Source: Alkaliphilus flagellatus | Lineage (GTDB): Bacteria > Bacillota > Clostridia > Peptostreptococcales > Natronincolaceae | Assembly (NCBI RefSeq): GCF_018919215.1 | Contig: NZ_JAHLQK010000002.1 | Location: 186,001 to 250,000 of the forward strand | Reading direction: 5' to 3' | DNA: 64,000 nt | Shown here: positions 9,458-16,908 of the stretch, piece by piece | Layout: each line of letters starts with the position of its first letter | Position numbering within the stretch: the stretch's first letter is position 1 | Notes under the pieces: generated by a model | What the model was told of the DNA's origin: nothing | The model's database searches: none | The model's input: the letters and a program-made list of their open reading frames with translations, nothing else | Program-made: the position numbers and the translations under genes

Positions 9458-10420
9458 TTACTTTGTTAATGAATTCAGTGCATTAACCATATAGTCAAGC
9501 TGTGCAGTTAAGCTTGTAACATCTGAGTAAAAAAATAGACCTTGATATTTTCCTGGTATTTCTACTAAGCGACCTTCAGCAACGGCAGGAATACTTTTCC
9601 ATAAGTCTGTTTTGGCATATTCAGATTCCTTTCCTTCTTGTCGGCACCATAGTATGTAGTCTCCGAAATATTCATGGGCAACCTCATAGCTTAAATGACC
9701 GCGCCCTGCACCGGACTCTTCAATGAGTTTTTTAAGCTTATCAGGATAGTCAAGCTTAAGGTATTCGTAAACTAGTGTGCCTCCTCTAGAGCCCGTTTCA
9801 TAATATATACCGCTCCACTCCCCAGAAGCTCCCCAATCTTCCATGATACTAAAGGTTTTTCCATTAAAAGCATCACTGTTAAGGATTTTTTTCGCATCAG
9901 CTAGCTTTGTTTCAAAGGCTTTTATTGCTGCTTCAGCTTCTGCACTTTTTCCTGTAGCATCGCCTAGAAGTTGAATTCTTTCAAGAGAACTTATGCCAGA
10001 CTCCGGAATAACAAGCACTGGAGCAATTTTCTTAAATTTTTCGAAATCCTCTTCATTGTAAGTTACGATAAGATCTGGATTAAGAGCCATGACATCCTCA
10101 GGTTCCCAATTTTCAATTTTTGTAGAACTAGCAAACTTATCGTAGAAAGGCATAGTCTCTTGGTCCCATGCATTATGGCCAACAACATTTAGTCTCAAGG
10201 CAAAAACATCACCGATATACCAGTTTACAACAACTCTTTCTGGGTTAGCAGGAACTTCAATATCTCCCATTACAGTACTTACAATACGAGTAGCATTATC
10301 TGGAATATTTTCATCAGATATGGCAGGTTCATTATTAGACTGAGGAGCAGTATTGGAGCAGCCTACAACAAATATAGAAGTTATAAGTACAGCAAAAAAT
10401 AGAGTCATAAACTTTTTCAT
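9458..10420 (-). CDS. Ferric-siderophore-binding lipoprotein (FhuD/FepB-type)
   Basis: 320 aa. Signal peptide with lipobox VVGC (Cys21), then a class III periplasmic-binding fold typified by VPANPERVVV and EDVMALNPDLIV. It captures a ferric siderophore outside the membrane for the FecCD/FhuC permease encoded downstream. It is first in the operon, with a near-consensus promoter (10527-10555) and a DtxR-like box directly at the predicted start point. Its mature region resembles the C-terminal halves of the two AraC-fused ORFs at 11860 and 14013 (shared TVMGxIxVPANPxRVxV pattern), so one permease may serve three receptors. Confidence 0.92.
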   Translation of the reverse strand: MKKFMTLFFAVLITSIFVVGCSNTAPQSNNEPAISDENIPDNATRIVSTVMGDIEVPANPERVVVNWYIGDVFALRLNVVGHNAWDQETMPFYDKFASSTKIENWEPEDVMALNPDLIVTYNEEDFEKFKKIAPVLVIPESGISSLERIQLLGDATGKSAEAEAAIKAFETKLADAKKILNSDAFNGKTFSIMEDWGASGEWSGIYYETGSRGGTLVYEYLKLDYPDKLKKLIEESGAGRGHLSYEVAHEYFGDYILWCRQEGKESEYAKTDLWKSIPAVAEGRLVEIPGKYQGLFFYSDVTSLTAQLDYMVNALNSLTK

Positions 10421-10459
10421 ACAGAATTCTCCTTTATATATTTATTATAAATTTTTAGA

Positions 10460-10481
10460 ATAACATAAGCGCTTATGTTAT
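10460..10481. promoter_or_regulatory. Perfect 22-bp palindrome in siderophore operon leader
   Basis: The sequence centred on AAGCGCTT with AACATAAG arms is exactly self-complementary over 22 bp. It lies ~40 bp upstream of the binding-protein start codon and downstream of the predicted transcription start, so it is either a second operator (AraC or metal regulator) or a leader hairpin. It differs from the DtxR-like box at 10501-10520. Confidence 0.6.
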
Positions 10482-10500
10482 ATGTTTGATATACTTAATT

Positions 10501-10520
10501 AAGTAAGACTAGACTAACTT
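10501..10520. promoter_or_regulatory. DtxR/IdeR-like operator, siderophore operon
   Basis: AAGTAAG-N6-CTAACTT. Compared by eye with the 19-bp DtxR/IdeR consensus TTAGGTTAGCCTAACCTAA it matches about 14 positions. It begins right where transcription from the -10 at 10527-10532 (minus strand) should start, a classical repressor position. Similar boxes precede the two AraC-lipoprotein ORFs. Confidence 0.65.
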
Positions 10521-10526
10521 AAAAGA

Positions 10527-10555
10527 ATAGTAGCATTTATTTTTTTTACTGTCAA
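10527..10555 (-). promoter_or_regulatory. SigA promoter of siderophore operon
   Basis: On the minus strand: TTGACA (10555-10550), a 17-bp spacer, and TACTAT (10532-10527). It gives a leader of about 100 nt before the lipoprotein start codon. Confidence 0.75.
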
Positions 10556-10748
10556 TGGAGCAAAGCGGGTCATAGCTTATGTTGAGACATATTTGGATTA
10601 GAAGAATATACATATATTTAAGCTGTTGCAATGCATATGATAATAATTCTCAAATAGCATATAAAGTTATAGGAGTATAACTTACTCAAAATGGAGTAGA
10701 AAAAGGATTTTACTACGAACCTTATTTAAATTTAGAGGAGAGATCATT

Positions 10749-11717
10749 ATGAATGAATACGAAAAACTATCTTGGGGTGCTATGGCAAATAATTATAATC
10801 TAAAAAGCAGACCTTATGGAGAGGGAACGAGCTATAATTTTCCTCCTCATTGGTCGAATGGTTGGATTTCTGAAATGAATCCATCCAAAGGATTATTTGT
10901 TGCAAGTGCATGGTTTACTCCAAATAAAGAAATAGTTCATAAGATCCATACGGATAAAGACTGTCTATGGATTTTCTGTATAGACTGTGGCGAAATTTTA
11001 TATAAACAACAAGGTAAGAGAGTTCAGAAATTTTCTCCGATCACTCATATGGTGATTAATCCTAAAAAGCCATTTAATTTTACTTTTCCCAAGGATGAGC
11101 ATTATTGTTTCACAAGTGTTTTAATTTCAGAAGAATTCATACAATCTTTCTTAAAAAACCGTAAGAATCCCCCTAAAATTAGTGTGGCAGATGCTCAACT
11201 ATGGGAAACTCAGCATTTAAATACACCGAATATAATGCTGATTTTGGAACAGATAAGATGGGCTGTTAGAAATTCGGACATACCATTATTAGCATACGAA
11301 GGTATGGTTTTACATCTATTGTCTTCAATTGTAAGAAATTTTCCTGAGATTCCGAAGAGAAGATCCAGCAGACGTAATTACGTTACTTGGGAAAATGAAC
11401 AAAAGATATATAAGATTAAAGAAATAATGGATAAAGATATATTGAATATACCTAGTATAAACGAGTTGTGTAAAGTTGCGGAAATGAGTGAAAGTAAGCT
11501 TAGAGAGTCCTTTAAAAATACTTATGGAATTCCTCTATATCAATATATTCGTATTGAAATAATGAAAAGAGGAATGCAGCTTCTATCAGCCGATCATCTA
11601 AGTATACGAGATATTTCAGAACTTTGCGGCTATAAAAATGCAGCGAAGTTCTCAGCGGCCTTTAAGGCGGTACATGGAATCACTCCAAGCGAATTTAGAA
11701 AAGCATTTAATTTATAA
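10749..11717 (+). CDS. AraC-family transcriptional regulator
   Basis: 322 aa. The N-terminal ~190 residues form a cupin-like ligand-sensing region (HKIHTDKDCLWIFCIDCG), and residues ~220-320 carry two helix-turn-helix motifs of the AraC/XylS type ending GITPSEFRKAF. It is divergent from the siderophore operon and probably an activator of it, as AraC regulators next to FecCD systems often sense the siderophore. Its N-terminus differs from those of the two neighbouring AraC-lipoprotein ORFs. Ribosome site AGAGGAGAG. No membrane segment. Confidence 0.88.
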   Translation: MNEYEKLSWGAMANNYNLKSRPYGEGTSYNFPPHWSNGWISEMNPSKGLFVASAWFTPNKEIVHKIHTDKDCLWIFCIDCGEILYKQQGKRVQKFSPITHMVINPKKPFNFTFPKDEHYCFTSVLISEEFIQSFLKNRKNPPKISVADAQLWETQHLNTPNIMLILEQIRWAVRNSDIPLLAYEGMVLHLLSSIVRNFPEIPKRRSSRRNYVTWENEQKIYKIKEIMDKDILNIPSINELCKVAEMSESKLRESFKNTYGIPLYQYIRIEIMKRGMQLLSADHLSIRDISELCGYKNAAKFSAAFKAVHGITPSEFRKAFNL

Positions 11718-11777
11718 AATTTTAATATAGTAAGGCAATATAGTAGTTTTGTTTCAATCATAATGGAAAGAGTATAA

Positions 11778-11807
11778 TTTACTTTTTATTCTAACCTATG
11801 ATATACT
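11778..11807 (+). promoter_or_regulatory. Promoter of first AraC-lipoprotein ORF
   Basis: TTTACT, 18-bp spacer, TATACT. The DtxR-like box begins 6 bp after the -10 element. Confidence 0.5.
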
Positions 11808-11812
11808 ATGTA

Positions 11813-11832
11813 AAGTTAGGTTAAGCTAACAA
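11813..11832. promoter_or_regulatory. DtxR/IdeR-like operator, AraC-lipoprotein ORF 1
   Basis: AAGTTAG-GTTAAG-CTAACAA. Aligned to TTAGGTTAGCCTAACCTAA it matches about 15 of 19 positions, the best fit in the window. It overlaps the expected start point of the promoter at 11778-11807, consistent with metal-dependent repression. Confidence 0.7.
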
Positions 11833-11859
11833 AAGTATATGTTCTAGGGGAGCTGTAAT

Positions 11860-13794
11860 ATGAACAAAAAGAAATACGAAGGCTTAAATTTATTTTCTGA
11901 TAACCTTAATGATGCTCTTAAAATTTGGGCAGAGGCATCGATCTCTTTAATAGATATAAGATATAAAGTTATGTATTGCAATGATGTAGTGAATCAATAT
12001 ATAATGCCAGCAAATACATTTATTTTTACCAATGGAGGTAAAGCAACAGTAATTCTGGATGATGCTGTATTTAATGTAGAAAGACATGGTGTTTTTCATG
12101 GAGGGAAAGGAACTGAGATTTCCATATATCCTGCAAGTGATTGGCTTGAATATTATATGGTTTTATACAAGACAGGCGAGCCTGCTTTTTACAAAAGTGA
12201 ATTTATTAGTTTGATGGGAAAGAGTAATCCATTCAAGCAACAGTATGGTTTCTCAACGGATAATCCAATATTCTTTCTAGAAAAGCTAAAAAAAATGCAT
12301 GAAAAATGGAAAGAGTCTACTCCATTACATTTATTCTTTGGAAAAGCTTGTTTTTATGAACTTATTTATGAAATATATCGTGAGATAGAAAATAAAAATA
12401 TTCAAGTATTAAAGGCAGATTTTACAACAATAGCAAAATCTTATTTAGATAAGCACTATAATGAAAATATTTCTATTCATATGATCTCTTCCATACTGGG
12501 AGTAAGCGACAGCCATTTAAGAAGAAGTTTTAAAAAGCAATATGGTAAAAGTCCTCAAGAATATTTAACTAGTATAAGACTAAGTGCAGCTAAAGAAATG
12601 CTGCTAAGAGAAAACTTTCCTGTACATATGGTAGCAGAAGCTTGTGGTTTTTCTGATGAATTTAATTTCAGCAGATTATTTTCAAAGCACATCGGTATGT
12701 CTCCTTCAAAATTTAGAGCGAAAACATCAAAATATATGAGCGATAATAACATGGATAATTTATTCTTTTCTCTTTATAATGAAAAAAGCTTAGTTAGCCT
12801 AAGCAAACATAATGAGGAAGGAGAATTTTCTATGTTTAAACAAATAAAAAGTAAAACAGTAATTGCAGCAGCCCTAAGTCTTATGCTTTTATTAACTGCG
12901 TGTAGCAATACACCTGCAAATACATCTAACCAAGATCAAGAACAATTAGTTACAAAACAAGAGCAAAGAATGGTTACAGAAGACGGAATAAGAATTGTTA
13001 ATACAGTTATGGGAGAAATTGGAGTTCCAGCAAATCCCAAAAGGGTTATTGTAGATTATGTAATCGGAGATGTTATAGCCTTAGGTGTTGTACCAATAGG
13101 GGTTCGTTCTGCTTTTGAAGGAAGTGCATTTGACGATGTTATACATGATGTAACATCAATCGAGAAGTGGGATCCAGAAGAAATTATGGCTTTAGAACCT
13201 GATTTGATTATTTCAGCAGTAAAGGATGAATTTGAAGCATCATCTAAAATTGCACCTACTGTTTTCATTCCTTTTACTGAAATGTCCATGGAAGAGCGGA
13301 TAACTTTTCTTGGCGAGGTATTGAACAGACAGGCAGAGGCTGAAAAGGCTATCAGAGAATACTATCAAAAAGTAGAAGAAGCTAAAGTAGTTTTAGGGCA
13401 ACGAGGCATACTTGATAAAACAATCAGTATTTTTTTTGGTGATCCTACAGATGTTGCAGTAGCAGGAGATAAATGGGGACGAGGAGGCGATATTATATAT
13501 AACGATCTTGGTTTTAGGGCTCCAGATGTTATTCAAAGTGAAATTATAGGGGGCGCCCAGCACAGAGATCTGTCCTTAGAGGTTTTACCTCAATATGTAG
13601 GTGATTATATCGTTTTTGATTGGGATTCAAAGCTATTTGAACAACCTACTATATGGAATTCTATACCGGCCTATGCTGAAGGCAGAGTGATTGCCTTAGA
13701 TTTTGCTTTTTTCTATTATAATGATGTATACTCTCAGAGCAGACAATTAGATTTTATAGTAGATAATTTACTATCGATTACAGGAAACAATTAA
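11860..13794 (+). CDS. AraC regulator joined in frame to siderophore-binding lipoprotein (copy 1)
   Basis: 644 codons without a stop. Residues 1-~180: cupin-like sensor region. ~185-290: AraC double helix-turn-helix ending HIGMSPSKFRAK. 325-348: a full lipoprotein signal (MFKQIK, hydrophobic core, LLLTAC). ~385-644: FhuD/FepB-like binding domain (VPANPKRVIVDY, EEIMALEPDLII). The Bacillus regulator Btr also joins AraC to a binding domain, but there the sensor is cytosolic; here a signal sequence and lipobox sit between the parts. Either the ORF is two genes in one frame (see 12832-13794), or the full protein spans the membrane with DNA-binding inside and sensor outside. A paralogue with the same design follows at 14013. 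Confidence 0.85.
   Translation: MNKKKYEGLNLFSDNLNDALKIWAEASISLIDIRYKVMYCNDVVNQYIMPANTFIFTNGGKATVILDDAVFNVERHGVFHGGKGTEISIYPASDWLEYYMVLYKTGEPAFYKSEFISLMGKSNPFKQQYGFSTDNPIFFLEKLKKMHEKWKESTPLHLFFGKACFYELIYEIYREIENKNIQVLKADFTTIAKSYLDKHYNENISIHMISSILGVSDSHLRRSFKKQYGKSPQEYLTSIRLSAAKEMLLRENFPVHMVAEACGFSDEFNFSRLFSKHIGMSPSKFRAKTSKYMSDNNMDNLFFSLYNEKSLVSLSKHNEEGEFSMFKQIKSKTVIAAALSLMLLLTACSNTPANTSNQDQEQLVTKQEQRMVTEDGIRIVNTVMGEIGVPANPKRVIVDYVIGDVIALGVVPIGVRSAFEGSAFDDVIHDVTSIEKWDPEEIMALEPDLIISAVKDEFEASSKIAPTVFIPFTEMSMEERITFLGEVLNRQAEAEKAIREYYQKVEEAKVVLGQRGILDKTISIFFGDPTDVAVAGDKWGRGGDIIYNDLGFRAPDVIQSEIIGGAQHRDLSLEVLPQYVGDYIVFDWDSKLFEQPTIWNSIPAYAEGRVIALDFAFFYYNDVYSQSRQLDFIVDNLLSITGNN
12752..12804 (+). promoter_or_regulatory. 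Promoter plus DtxR-like operator embedded in coding sequence (copy 1)
   Basis: Inside the AraC-lipoprotein ORF: TGGATA, 17 bp, perfect TATAAT (12775-12780), then seven bases later the inverted repeat GCTTAG-TTAGC-CTAAGC (12788-12804), which holds the DtxR consensus core TTAGCCTAA. The paralogue has the same order and spacing at 14905-14957. It would drive the binding protein starting at 12832. Confidence 0.6.
12832..13794 (+). CDS. Nested siderophore-binding lipoprotein (internal start, copy 1)
   Basis: Alternative product of the same frame. The ATG is codon 325 of the larger ORF and has a strong ribosome site (GGAAGGAG, 8-nt spacing) plus an embedded promoter and operator. Translation from here gives 320 aa, the same length as the lipoprotein of the neighbouring operon, with a normal type II signal peptide (Cys24 of this product). 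I consider this a real second start; whether the fused form is also made is open. It would feed ferric siderophore to the FecCD system at 6549-9433. Confidence 0.65.
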   Translation: MFKQIKSKTVIAAALSLMLLLTACSNTPANTSNQDQEQLVTKQEQRMVTEDGIRIVNTVMGEIGVPANPKRVIVDYVIGDVIALGVVPIGVRSAFEGSAFDDVIHDVTSIEKWDPEEIMALEPDLIISAVKDEFEASSKIAPTVFIPFTEMSMEERITFLGEVLNRQAEAEKAIREYYQKVEEAKVVLGQRGILDKTISIFFGDPTDVAVAGDKWGRGGDIIYNDLGFRAPDVIQSEIIGGAQHRDLSLEVLPQYVGDYIVFDWDSKLFEQPTIWNSIPAYAEGRVIALDFAFFYYNDVYSQSRQLDFIVDNLLSITGNN

Positions 13795-13871
13795 TTTATA
13801 TTTCTTAGTAGAAAGTTTTTAAATAAGATTAAAATATATCAATATTCAATTGTTAAGAATTAATTATATAA

Positions 13872-13925
13872 AATAAGAGGTTCTTTAAAGACTATTGCTC
13901 TTTAAAGAACCTCTTATTTTTATTT
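13872..13925 (+). terminator. Strong rho-independent terminator
   Basis: Perfect 20-bp stem (AATAAGAGGTTCTTTAAAGA with its complement), 7-nt loop, then a T-rich tail. It separates the first and second AraC-lipoprotein ORFs, so they are independent transcription units. Confidence 0.9.
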
Positions 13926-13964
13926 TGTTTCTTAAAGTATGCAAATTTTAATTTAGATATGATA

Positions 13965-13992
13965 GAATAAGTTAGGTATAACTAACTTATTC
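13965..13992. promoter_or_regulatory. DtxR/IdeR-like operator, AraC-lipoprotein ORF 2
   Basis: Perfect 11-bp arms GAATAAGTTAG-N6-CTAACTTATTC. The core fits the same pattern as the boxes at 10501 and 11813, and about 13 of 19 positions match the DtxR consensus. It lies 20 bp before the start codon; a TATGAT -10 candidate is at 13958-13963. Confidence 0.7.
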
Positions 13993-14012
13993 TGTTATTA
14001 GGAGATATTATT

Positions 14013-15950
14013 ATGAGAAATAATGAACATGAGAAAGTAATTTTTGATAAAGAAGGACTTTTAGATGCAATAAGAATTTGGAGATATTCAGCTATTGATT
14101 TAGTTGATATACGCTATAAACTCATTGACTCAGAAGAAACTCTTAGGGATTATCGCATGCCTACAAGTATGTTTCTATATACCAGCGGTGGCAAGACGGA
14201 GGTAATTCTTGATAATAAATCTTACATAGTGGAACGCTTTGGTATTTTCCATGGAGGAAAAGGGACAGCGCTTTCAATAAAGCCTATGTGTAAATGGTTG
14301 GAATATTACATAATACTATATAGAGCAGGTGAGCCACCATTTTACAAAAGGGAATTTATTAAGCTTATGGAAAAGAACGATCCATTTAAACAACAATATG
14401 GCTTTTCTCCAAGTAATCCAATATTTTTTTCTGAGCAATTGAAAAAAATGTATGAAAGCTGGAAAAATCCAGAGCCTTTGGACTTGTTTTTTGAGAAGGC
14501 ATCATTTTATCAGTTTATATATGAAATTTACAAAGAATTAGAAAAAGATGATGTTTATATTTTTCAGCAAGATATTGTTGAAATGGCAAAGGTATATATA
14601 GAAAAGAATTATAATCAACAGATATCCATGCAAGAAATTGCTAATATTTTAGGCGTTAGTTCGGGGCACTTAAGAACTACTTTTAAAGATAGATATGGAT
14701 TAAGTCCACAAGAGTATATGATTAGCCTTAGAATTAAAATGGTAAAAGAATATATTTCTCGATCTAATTTTAAAATTAAGGAGATCGCAAAAAATACTGG
14801 ATTCTATGATGAGTATCAAATGAGTAAGTTGTTTAAAAAGCATGAAGGAATATCACCTATTGCTTATAGAGCGAAATATACATCAAATGTATTCGATATA
14901 TCCATTGAAAAAGAAGATACTCTTTCCTATAATAGAGAAAGCTTAGTTAGCATAGGCAAACATAAAGAGGAAGGGGATTTTTCAATGTTTAAACAAATAA
15001 AAGGGAGATCCATCATTGCGATGGTACTCACTATGATGCTTCTTTTGTCAGCATGCAATTCTACTCCAAAAGGAATATCCATTCAGGATCAAGAGCAAAC
15101 AATGACAGTACAGCAGGAAAAAGATTCTAAAGAAGAAACTAAGATAGTACATATGGCATATGGCGATGTAGAGATACCGGCTAACCCTAAAAGAGTTGTA
15201 GTAGCTTTTGTGCAGGGAGATTTACTGGCTTTAGGTATAACACCAGTAGGAACATCATTTAATGATGATGCAGTATTTTTAGAGAAAATGGAAAATGTAA
15301 CCGTAATAGATGCATATGATGTAAATGAAGAGGAGATTATGGCATTAGACCCAGACCTAATTATCTGGAGTAATCCTGATGCCCATGGTACTCTTTCAAA
15401 AATAGCACCTACGCTTGCAGGAAATTTTCACGGGATGGACTATAGAGATAGATTAAGATTTTTTGGTGAAGTTTTTGGTGTGCCAGATAAAGCAGAGCAG
15501 CTTATTAAAGATTTTGAAAATAAAGTAGAAGAATCGAAAAAGCTTTTAAAAGATGCTAATTTAACTGAAAAAACTGTTATACTTCTCGAAAATCAGCAAA
15601 AAGGTGTATTGAAAGCTTTTGGAGAAGGCCGGGGCGGGGATCTTATTTATAATCATCTAGGGTTTCCAGCACCTGAAAGAATCCAGAAGGAAGTTATTGA
15701 CAAAGAAGTATTCTCTATAAATATATCCTATGAGATGTTAAACGAATATTCAGCTGATTATATTTTCTCTAACAAGAATATTGCTGAGCTTCAAGATAAC
15801 GCTGTTTTTAATAGTCTTGAAGCTGTACAAAAAGGTAGGCTTATAGAGACGCAAACTGGGATGTTCTGGTTTTCTGATATTATGTCAATGAATGCTCAAT
15901 TAGATTTTATTGTAAATTCGCTTTTAGAGTCTGCAAATAGCTTTAAATAG
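14013..15950 (+). CDS. AraC regulator joined in frame to siderophore-binding lipoprotein (copy 2)
   Basis: 645 codons, same architecture as the ORF at 11860: cupin-like sensor (1-~180), AraC helix-turn-helix pair (~190-290, ending HEGISPIAYRAKY), lipoprotein signal at exactly residue 325 with LLLSAC (Cys348), then a FepB-like domain (IPANPKRVVVAF, EEIMALDPDLII). The paralogues are clearly related along their length but diverged, especially in the binding domain, which suggests different siderophores. The missing stop codon has therefore survived duplication and divergence. Own operator upstream and terminator downstream. Confidence 0.85.
   Translation: MRNNEHEKVIFDKEGLLDAIRIWRYSAIDLVDIRYKLIDSEETLRDYRMPTSMFLYTSGGKTEVILDNKSYIVERFGIFHGGKGTALSIKPMCKWLEYYIILYRAGEPPFYKREFIKLMEKNDPFKQQYGFSPSNPIFFSEQLKKMYESWKNPEPLDLFFEKASFYQFIYEIYKELEKDDVYIFQQDIVEMAKVYIEKNYNQQISMQEIANILGVSSGHLRTTFKDRYGLSPQEYMISLRIKMVKEYISRSNFKIKEIAKNTGFYDEYQMSKLFKKHEGISPIAYRAKYTSNVFDISIEKEDTLSYNRESLVSIGKHKEEGDFSMFKQIKGRSIIAMVLTMMLLLSACNSTPKGISIQDQEQTMTVQQEKDSKEETKIVHMAYGDVEIPANPKRVVVAFVQGDLLALGITPVGTSFNDDAVFLEKMENVTVIDAYDVNEEEIMALDPDLIIWSNPDAHGTLSKIAPTLAGNFHGMDYRDRLRFFGEVFGVPDKAEQLIKDFENKVEESKKLLKDANLTEKTVILLENQQKGVLKAFGEGRGGDLIYNHLGFPAPERIQKEVIDKEVFSINISYEMLNEYSADYIFSNKNIAELQDNAVFNSLEAVQKGRLIETQTGMFWFSDIMSMNAQLDFIVNSLLESANSFK
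14905..14957 (+). promoter_or_regulatory. Promoter plus operator embedded in coding sequence (copy 2)
   Basis: TTGAAA (14905-14910), 17-bp spacer, TATAAT (14928-14933), then after seven bases GCTTAG-TTAGC-ATAGGC (14941-14957). The -10-to-operator spacing is identical to copy 1. Nearly ideal SigA promoter; the right half of the operator is weaker than in copy 1. Confidence 0.65.
14985..15950 (+). CDS. Nested siderophore-binding lipoprotein (internal start, copy 2)
   Basis: The internal ATG is codon 325, as in copy 1, with GGAAGGGG eight bases upstream. The 321-aa product has a type II signal peptide (lipobox LSAC) and a class III binding fold. With the promoter at 14905-14933 it can be expressed separately from the AraC part. 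Which siderophore it binds cannot be told. Confidence 0.65.
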   Translation: MFKQIKGRSIIAMVLTMMLLLSACNSTPKGISIQDQEQTMTVQQEKDSKEETKIVHMAYGDVEIPANPKRVVVAFVQGDLLALGITPVGTSFNDDAVFLEKMENVTVIDAYDVNEEEIMALDPDLIIWSNPDAHGTLSKIAPTLAGNFHGMDYRDRLRFFGEVFGVPDKAEQLIKDFENKVEESKKLLKDANLTEKTVILLENQQKGVLKAFGEGRGGDLIYNHLGFPAPERIQKEVIDKEVFSINISYEMLNEYSADYIFSNKNIAELQDNAVFNSLEAVQKGRLIETQTGMFWFSDIMSMNAQLDFIVNSLLESANSFK

Positions 15951-15966
15951 TTCATCTATAATCCGA

Positions 15967-15998
15967 AGAGATTAGTTTATACTAGTCTCTTTTTTATA
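15967..15998 (+). terminator. Rho-independent terminator
   Basis: AGAGATTAGT-TTAT-ACTAGTCTCT stem followed directly by a T-run, 17 bp after the second AraC-lipoprotein ORF. Confidence 0.85.
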
Positions 15999-16296
15999 TA
16001 AATGGAATAAAAAATTTTGTGCAAAATTAATGGTGCACTTCTAAATTTCCTATGTATTGAAAATAAACACCGAAATTTATGAAGCATACTTGTGTTTCCC
16101 TATTAAAGTGTACGAAATAATTTGAATATGGTATAATGAAACAAATTAAGGGAATTAAATTATAGAACTATTAAAACTCAATAAATTTATATATAAAAAT
16201 ATTGATTCAATATTAAAATAACAAATATGACAGACCTGAATATAAACTAATAAGTTCTAGTGCTATGCGGTTGGCAAAGTATGAGGAGGAAATAAA

Positions 16297-16725
16297 ATGA
16301 ATCTTTCAAAATCTCAATCTCATTATATTAAAGTTGTATATGAGCTTTCATCTAATGGTGAAGGAGTTCGTGTGTGTGATATTGCTCAAAAAATGGGTTT
16401 TTCTAAAGCAAGTGTAAGTCTGGCTATGACAAAGCTTGAAAAGGAAGGATTACTGCGTAAGGATAAAAAACGTCAGGTTTTTCTTACATCAGAAGGAGAA
16501 AAACAAGCTATCCAAATGATGGATAAGTTTGCAATTATTCATAAATTTTTAACAGATACTTTGAAAGTAGATGAAAAGATTGCAATGGAAGATGCCTGTG
16601 CTATTGAACATATTATCAGTGTGGATACTCTCTGTGCTCTATGCAGAGAAAGCAGTAAAGTAAATAAGAAAAGTACCTGTATAGAACACTGCAATGTATC
16701 AGAGGATAATGTAGCCAATCAGTAA
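16297..16725 (+). CDS. DtxR/IdeR-family metal-dependent repressor
   Basis: 142 aa. N-terminal winged helix (VRVCDIAQKMGFSKASVSLAMTKLEKEGLL) and a dimerisation/metal domain with EDACAIEHIIS: Cys101, Glu104 and His105 correspond to DtxR Cys102/Glu105/His106, the pattern of iron-responsive members rather than MntR, which has Glu for the Cys. His9 occupies the place of DtxR Met10. There is no SH3-like third domain. The tail carries extra cysteines (CALC, CIEHC), which could sense redox or bind metal. DtxR-like boxes precede the nearby siderophore genes, so this is the likely iron-dependent repressor of the island. Ribosome site GAGGAGG. Confidence 0.88.
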   Translation: MNLSKSQSHYIKVVYELSSNGEGVRVCDIAQKMGFSKASVSLAMTKLEKEGLLRKDKKRQVFLTSEGEKQAIQMMDKFAIIHKFLTDTLKVDEKIAMEDACAIEHIISVDTLCALCRESSKVNKKSTCIEHCNVSEDNVANQ

Positions 16726-16767
16726 GAAACATATTTATTTAAGAATTAGTTTAATGTGGAAAATATG

Positions 16768-16803
16768 AAGCGACATTTGAATATTATTCAGAGTCGCTTT
16801 TAT
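16768..16803 (+). terminator. Terminator of DtxR-family gene
   Basis: AAGCGAC...GTCGCTT stem with an 18-nt loop followed by TTTATC. Confidence 0.6.
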
Positions 16804-16842
16804 CTATTATTAGGTTGTTGAATAACTAAAATTACCAATTAA

Positions 16843-16908
16843 AAAAGCCGAATTACAATTGAAAGATTATTCGCAGTATTAAAACAACGCTATAACTTAG
16901 AAAATGTA
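16843..16908 (+). pseudogene. Transposase 3' fragment
   Basis: An open stretch of 22 codons reads KSRITIERLFAVLKQRYNLE then NV, matching the conserved IERLF-AVLK C-terminal region of DDE transposases of the IS1182/IS4 kind. It is preceded by an in-frame stop and ends where similarity to the tocopherol-cyclase-like gene begins. It is a scrap of an insertion sequence that probably took part in the duplication next to it. Confidence 0.6.

Noticed and set aside
11860-15950. Sequencing error that removed stop codons between AraC and lipoprotein genes
   Set aside because: Two diverged paralogues show the same open frame with the same codon position, which independent errors would not give; kept as a biological feature.
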